Shown here piece after piece: positions 60,551-64,000 of a stretch of DNA of 64,000 nucleotides. Under the pieces are notes generated by a model. It worked only from the letters and a program-made list of their open reading frames with translations, did not search any database and was not told where the DNA came from. How positions within the stretch are numbered: the first letter of the stretch is position 1; each line of letters begins with the position of its first letter. The position numbers and the translations under genes are program-made. Source of the stretch: Alphaproteobacteria bacterium. Its GTDB lineage: Bacteria > Pseudomonadota > Alphaproteobacteria > CAAHEQ01 > UBA3637. The stretch covers positions 1-64,000 of the forward strand of contig JAGCVC010000018.1 in NCBI GenBank assembly GCA_017962565.1. The letters are read 5' to 3'.

Positions 60551-60757
60551 CTAATTATTGCCGAAGAAATGGATGTTGGGACGATCGTCTAATGAATCCA
60601 TGGATTCAACACTGTCATAAAAATCATCAAACATATCTAATGCATCGCAAACAGCACGAACAAAAAATTCATTGATGCTTTCCCCGTTGCGTCTTGCGTG
60701 TTTTTCTAAACGTGCATACAATGCATCATCAATACTTAAAACCATTTTTTTTGACAT
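60551..60757 (-). CDS. Ribbon-helix-helix (CopG/Arc-type) DNA-binding protein
   Basis: A 68-residue protein: a short beta strand (KMVLSIDDALYARL) and two helices (EKHARRNGESINEFFVRAVCDAL) give the ribbon-helix-helix fold of CopG/Arc/MetJ repressors, followed by an acidic tail (DMFDDFYDSVESMDSL) and HFFGNN. It should bind DNA as a dimer through the N-terminal strand. There is no toxin gene beside it, so an antitoxin role is not supported. Its promoter has a 14-bp palindrome at the start site and seven GANTC sites within 114 bp. GGGAG lies before the ATG. Confidence 0.82.
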   Translation of the reverse strand: MSKKMVLSIDDALYARLEKHARRNGESINEFFVRAVCDALDMFDDFYDSVESMDSLDDRPNIHFFGNN

Positions 60758-60782
60758 TTTTTAGCTCTCCCAAATTTGTTTT

Positions 60783-60796
60783 ATTCTTATAAGAAT
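60783..60796. promoter_or_regulatory. 14-bp palindrome at the RHH gene start site
   Basis: ATTCTTATAAGAAT is a perfect palindrome centred near the predicted transcription start of the ribbon-helix-helix gene. It is a natural candidate operator for autorepression. Confidence 0.55.
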
Positions 60797-60797
60797 G

Positions 60798-60826
60798 GTT
60801 ATAATCTGTCGAGTCGCTGTTTGCAA
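60798..60826 (-). promoter_or_regulatory. Promoter of the RHH gene, GANTC in the spacer
   Basis: Minus strand TTGCAA (60821-60826), 17-bp spacer, TATAAC (60798-60803). The spacer contains GACTC (60811-60815). Confidence 0.65.
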
Positions 60827-60924
60827 CAAAAAAATTTATTTTTTCTTTTTCGAGTCGATATATGGATTCCCTAAAACGACTCGAAACGCGCAGTTTTACT
60901 GAATCTGAACGACTCGTTAGATTC
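60811..60924. other. Dense cluster of seven GANTC sites
   Basis: GANTC at 60811, 60852, 60865, 60878, 60901, 60911 and 60920 (starts, plus strand). Four are inside CGAGTCG or CGACTCG heptamers. At this base composition about one site per 300 bp is expected. The cluster lies upstream of the ribbon-helix-helix gene and includes its promoter spacer. The rest of the gap between genes is AT-rich with no coding frame. Confidence 0.85.
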
Positions 60925-60965
60925 ACTAAAAAATTTTAAATTGCTGCTTAATTTTTAAGCAGTTT

Positions 60966-61541
60966 TCAATTTTCATATGATTTTCGGACGTGAGAAATGA
61001 CTTTTTCGATGCCTTCGGTTGCCTGAATAATGTCCATAACTTTTTTCAGTTCTTCTTCACTTTTGGCAATTCCCATCATATATAAAATACCTTTATCAAC
61101 AGTAATTTTATAATTGACGGAAGTGATACCACTGCTCATCATTAACTGTGTACGTATAGATGAAGCAATCAAGGCATCTTGTGTCGTAACATCCAAGGAG
61201 GACGGCTGTTCTAATCGAATGTAATTATAAACCTTTGTCACAGTTGGTGTTTGCCAAGCAATTTCAACAATTCGTTCCATATCTTCTATTGTCGGAATAG
61301 CACCGTTTAACAAAACCTCGCCTTCAAAAACGGTAATTTCTACATCCAAAACATAGTTTATTTTGTCCTTTAAAAAATTGTTGCGAATGGTCATATTGAT
61401 TTTTGTATCGTTCCAATCGTCTTTCAATTCTCGTTCGTCCATAACAACAGCACCGACTTTTGATCCAACGTTGTATGCTGTTCCGATAAAGGAGCAGGCT
61501 GAAAGGAAAAATAAAGACAATAAGAAAAGAAGTTTTTTCAT
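60966..61541 (-). CDS. BON-domain lipoprotein, DolP (YraP)-like
   Basis: A 191-residue protein. The signal ends in FLSAC (Cys16). Two BON domains follow (about 45-110: IRNNFLKDKINYVLDVEITVFEGEVLLNG, and about 120-185: SIRTQLMMSSGITSVNYKITVDKGILYMMG, both quoted in part as family evidence). DolP is an outer-membrane lipoprotein that supports envelope integrity and the BAM complex. The neighbourhood rsmI-yraN-dolP with a divergent lpoA-like gene is close to the enterobacterial yraL-yraM-yraN-yraP set, which supports the call. It overlaps yraN by 4 bases. Confidence 0.9.
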   Translation of the reverse strand: MKKLLFLLSLFFLSACSFIGTAYNVGSKVGAVVMDERELKDDWNDTKINMTIRNNFLKDKINYVLDVEITVFEGEVLLNGAIPTIEDMERIVEIAWQTPTVTKVYNYIRLEQPSSLDVTTQDALIASSIRTQLMMSSGITSVNYKITVDKGILYMMGIAKSEEELKKVMDIIQATEGIEKVISHVRKSYEN

Positions 61542-61921
61542 GATTCCTCTATTACGTTTTGTAAGTGGACAGGTTCTTGATTAGGAACAATTAAAACAAC
61601 ATCAAAGCGACAATCTTTGTTGACGTATTCTGGATGCTTGGATAAGAAAATTTCTGCGGCTCGATATAAACGCTTTTGAACACGTACACCAATGGCTTCC
61701 GCGGCATCCGAAAGATTCGTACGTTTTTTGACTTCAATGAAAACCAAAGTTTTTTTATCCATCATAACCAAGTCTAACTCATTAGCGCCAATACCGCGTT
61801 TTGCATGTACATTTTTTTCGATGAAGCGATATCCTTTTTTCTTCTTCAAATAATCACACGCGGTATCTTCTGCCGCGTGTCCTGTTATGTAAGAAATAAG
61901 CCCGCGTAACTGTCTATTCAT
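61538..61921 (-). CDS. YraN / UPF0102 nuclease-fold protein
   Basis: A 127-residue UPF0102 protein. HAAEDTACDYLKKKKGYRFIEKN at the start and the PD-(D/E)xK-like core NELDLVMMDKKTLVFIEVKKR (acidic Glu/Asp, then ExK) are seen, followed by RVQKRLYRAAEIFL. The family resembles Holliday-junction resolvases, but its role is not settled. It lies between rsmI (8-base overlap) and the DolP-like gene (4-base overlap), the order in many bacteria. Confidence 0.93.
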   Translation of the reverse strand: MNRQLRGLISYITGHAAEDTACDYLKKKKGYRFIEKNVHAKRGIGANELDLVMMDKKTLVFIEVKKRTNLSDAAEAIGVRVQKRLYRAAEIFLSKHPEYVNKDCRFDVVLIVPNQEPVHLQNVIEES

Positions 61922-62753
61922 TTTTTATCTCAATTGCTTGTTTATAGATCTTTCGTCTGTCTAAACCGGTTGTTTTTGTCACTTCATCAACAGCATCACG
62001 AACACTTTTATTTTTCTTCAAAGCTTCCTTTAATAAGGCATTTATATCAAAAGATTGTGCAACAGCATCTTCATCTGCTCGAGCTACAACCAAAACGACT
62101 TCCCCTTTGGGTTCTCCATTTTGGGTATAGTATGAAATAAGTTCACTTAATTTTCCGCGTTTACTTTCTTCAAATTTTTTTGTTAATTCACGAACAACAG
62201 CGGCCGGGCGATCGCCGAAAATGTCCAACATATCGACTAATGTATCAATAGTTCTGTGTGGTGATTCGTAAAAAACCATTGTAGCCGGAACATTTTTTAA
62301 ACTTTCTAACTCTGTGCGTCTGGCGGACTTTTTCGATGCCAAAAAGCCATTAAATAAAAAACGATCACTGGCCAATCCGGACAACTGTAACGCCGGTAAT
62401 ACAGCATTTGCACCCGGCAACGGAACAACTGTTAAATTTGCATCTAATACATCCCGAACCAAACGATAGCCCGGATCCGAAATCAAAGGTGTCCCCGCAT
62501 CTGATACCAAAGCAATATCTGTGCCGGATGACAATTTTTCCAGTAAAACGGGACGCATTTTATCCGCATTATATTCGTGATAAGAAATAAATTGTGCATC
62601 TGTTTTAATCGCCAGCAGGTTCAACAGCTTTTGTGTGGTTCTTGTGTCCTCGCAAGCAATTAATTGTACGTCTTGCAGAACTTGTCTTGCACGTTCGGTT
62701 ATATCATTCAAGTTTCCAATCGGTGTTGGGACCAAAAAAAGCTGCCCACTCAT
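61914..62753 (-). CDS. rsmI: 16S rRNA 2'-O-ribose C1402 methyltransferase
   Basis: A 279-residue tetrapyrrole-methylase-fold enzyme. LFLVPTPIGNLNDITERAR opens it, and ACEDTRTTQKLL, ALVSDAGTPLISDPGYRLV and PLPGANAVLPAL, FLFNGFLASKK follow, all RsmI hallmarks. It methylates C1402 of 16S rRNA and supports decoding. It heads the rsmI-yraN-dolP operon. It is divergent from the LpoA-like gene, with 87 bases between starts and T/A-rich tracts but no clear promoter match that I would defend. Confidence 0.96.
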   Translation of the reverse strand: MSGQLFLVPTPIGNLNDITERARQVLQDVQLIACEDTRTTQKLLNLLAIKTDAQFISYHEYNADKMRPVLLEKLSSGTDIALVSDAGTPLISDPGYRLVRDVLDANLTVVPLPGANAVLPALQLSGLASDRFLFNGFLASKKSARRTELESLKNVPATMVFYESPHRTIDTLVDMLDIFGDRPAAVVRELTKKFEESKRGKLSELISYYTQNGEPKGEVVLVVARADEDAVAQSFDINALLKEALKKNKSVRDAVDEVTKTTGLDRRKIYKQAIEIKNE

Positions 62754-62840
62754 TTTTTTATTCCTTTTAGTATTGTTTTTTTTCTTTTTTTAAAGTATAT
62801 CAGAAGAAGAGAAAAAAAGGAATTAAAAAAAGGTCAAAAA

Positions 62841-64000
62841 GTGAAGAAGTTTTTTTTAGTATTTCTGATTGTTGTTTCCGGTATTTTGACGGCTTGTCAA
62901 TCAACACAAGATTCCGAAACACTTTCAATTGGTAAACCGAGTTCCATTGTGCCTTTTTATGAAAGTCGCCCAATGGATATTTCCAATAAAGTTAAAGAGT
63001 ACCCGGTACATGTCGGTATGTTATTACCTTTGTCGGGAAAGAACAGTGCAATAGCGGATGACTTAAGAAATGCCGCCATTTTAGCACAATTTGAGTTGGC
63101 CGGTGAAAATTATACTTTGTCATTTTATGACACAAAAGGAACTGAAGAAGGTGCTCGGGATGCATTTAACCAGGCAATAGATGAAAATGTTGAAATGATT
63201 TTAGGGCCTTTATCGTCAACGGAGGTGGATGCTATTCGTTCTATGTCTTTCCGTCATAATGTCCCCGTTTTTTCTTTTACGTCAGATCAAGATAAATTGG
63301 GTAACGGAATTTACAGTTTGGCTTTGACAATTCCCAACCAAACAGAACGCATTATTCGTTTTGCATGTGAAAGAGGGGCAAAACGGTTAGCTATTATGGC
63401 TCCGGACAATAAAGCCGGTGATTTGGCTATTGATACGGCAAAAGATGTTGCGGATGAGTGTGGTATAGAGGTTACAAGGTTATCTGTCTATAACCCGACA
63501 TTCATAAATTTCGAACCATACGTTTTATCTGTTTTGCCGGAAGACTTTGCTCAAATGCGTAAAGAAAAAGTGGCAGAAAAGAAACGTGCACGGTTGACGA
63601 AAAAAGATAAAAAAGAGAAAGAAAACGAGAATGAAGAAGCACAAGAAGAAGTTCCATTGAAAGATCGTTTGGATTTTGACGCGTTATTTATTGCTGATGA
63701 AGGTAATCGTTTGAAATCCATCTCTTCTTTGTTTGGTTTATATGATATTTATCCGGAAGATGTTTTATTTTTGGGGTTATCTAAATGGCGTGAATCTTCC
63801 TTATCTAATGAAGGTTCTTTAAAGGGATCTTATTTTCCTTTGTTGCCGGAGCAGGGATACAATGTATTTGCTCAAAAATTTAAAGAAACTTACGGTAAAA
63901 AGCCAACTCGTTTAGCATCTTTAGCGTACGATGCGGTTGCTTTGTCCCTTGCTTTAACTTCACAAGGTACCCCGAATTTAAAAATTCTTGATACGAAAGT
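62841..64000 (+). CDS. LpoA-like penicillin-binding protein activator (partial, GTG start)
   Basis: The frame opens with GTG at 62841 (MKKFFLVFLIVVSGILTAC) after AAAGGTC and stays open to the window end (386 codons). The signal ends in LTAC (Cys19). The mature part (from about 55) is a type I periplasmic-binding fold: VHVGMLLPLSGKNSAIADDL, FYDTKGTEEGARDAFNQAI, ILGPLSSTEVDAI and PVFSFTSD, as in the C-terminal domain of LpoA. A Lys/Glu-rich insert (about 232-265) is unusual. LpoA activates PBP1A from the outer membrane. It would partner the PBP1A gene in this window, by inference. The C-terminus is missing. Confidence 0.88.
   Translation, partial: MKKFFLVFLIVVSGILTACQSTQDSETLSIGKPSSIVPFYESRPMDISNKVKEYPVHVGMLLPLSGKNSAIADDLRNAAILAQFELAGENYTLSFYDTKGTEEGARDAFNQAIDENVEMILGPLSSTEVDAIRSMSFRHNVPVFSFTSDQDKLGNGIYSLALTIPNQTERIIRFACERGAKRLAIMAPDNKAGDLAIDTAKDVADECGIEVTRLSVYNPTFINFEPYVLSVLPEDFAQMRKEKVAEKKRARLTKKDKKEKENENEEAQEEVPLKDRLDFDALFIADEGNRLKSISSLFGLYDIYPEDVLFLGLSKWRESSLSNEGSLKGSYFPLLPEQGYNVFAQKFKETYGKKPTRLASLAYDAVALSLALTSQGTPNLKILDTK

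Noticed and set aside
60551-60757. Toxin-antitoxin pair at the ribbon-helix-helix gene
   Set aside because: No toxin-like gene overlaps or follows it; the neighbours are smpB and a DolP-like gene.

Overview
The window reads as chromosomal DNA of an AT-rich (roughly 35-40% G+C by eye) Gram-negative alphaproteobacterium. Supporting signs are the lipid A pathway that uses LpxI, the cdsA-rseP-bamA-skp-lpxD-fabZ-lpxA-lpxI-lpxB order, a 55-residue L33, a eukaryote-like (type 2) isoleucyl-tRNA synthetase, an RpoH-type sigma factor, and clusters of GANTC (the CcrM methylation site) in promoter regions. Arg codons are mostly CGT/CGC and Leu codons TTG/TTA. The closest named relatives cannot be fixed by reading alone; AT-rich host-associated or gut alphaproteobacteria are the natural guess. 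No tRNA, rRNA, insertion sequence, prophage or CRISPR array was found.

Layout. 1-4.4 kb: a gene tail, small lipoproteins (one only 49 aa), a BAX-inhibitor-like membrane protein, rpmG and accA. 3.9-9.8 kb: two small membrane proteins, then a Yej-type peptide ABC importer in which the second permease and the duplicated ATPase are one polypeptide. 9.8-13.1 kb: ileS, preceded by an unannotated 15-residue leader peptide with six Ile. 13.1-14.2 kb: an acyltransferase-3 gene with foreign-looking codon use between two near-identical 35-bp repeats. 14.2-25.1 kb: a long minus-strand operon with a type IVb pilus-like assembly machine (OmpA-like protein, TcpQ-like lipoprotein, PilN secretin, PilO, PilP, PilQ ATPase, PilR) but no pilin or prepilin peptidase, running into rlmE and rsmB. 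25.3-29.9 kb: rplS-trmD-rimM-rpsP-ffh and rpoH. 30-32 kb: rubrerythrin and two lipoproteins. 32.3-36.4 kb: murA-dtd-pepA and a HAD hydrolase. 36.4-40 kb: a class A PBP and prfB with its programmed frameshift. 40-45.7 kb: phosphate transporter pair, a large AsmA-like protein, gpsA. 45.8-55 kb: the envelope biogenesis operon from cdsA to lpxB. 55-60.5 kb: GST, lipoprotein, glycosyltransferase, prmA, aminopeptidase P, smpB. 60.5-64 kb: a ribbon-helix-helix regulator with a GANTC-dense promoter, then dolP-yraN-rsmI and a divergent LpoA-like activator cut by the window end.

Two regulatory themes stand out. First, several sigma70-like promoters (TTGxxx-17-TAxxxT) place the predicted transcription start on the ATG itself with no Shine-Dalgarno: the ileS leader peptide, the acyltransferase and the PBP1A gene. 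These look leaderless. Second, GANTC sites lie between or at the -35 and -10 elements of the pil, ileS, rubrerythrin and ribbon-helix-helix promoters, as expected of CcrM/GcrA-type cell-cycle control. The most novel candidates are the ileS leader peptide, the pilin-less type IVb pilus operon, the GANTC-dense ribbon-helix-helix promoter with a 14-bp palindrome at its start site, and the repeat-flanked acyltransferase cassette.
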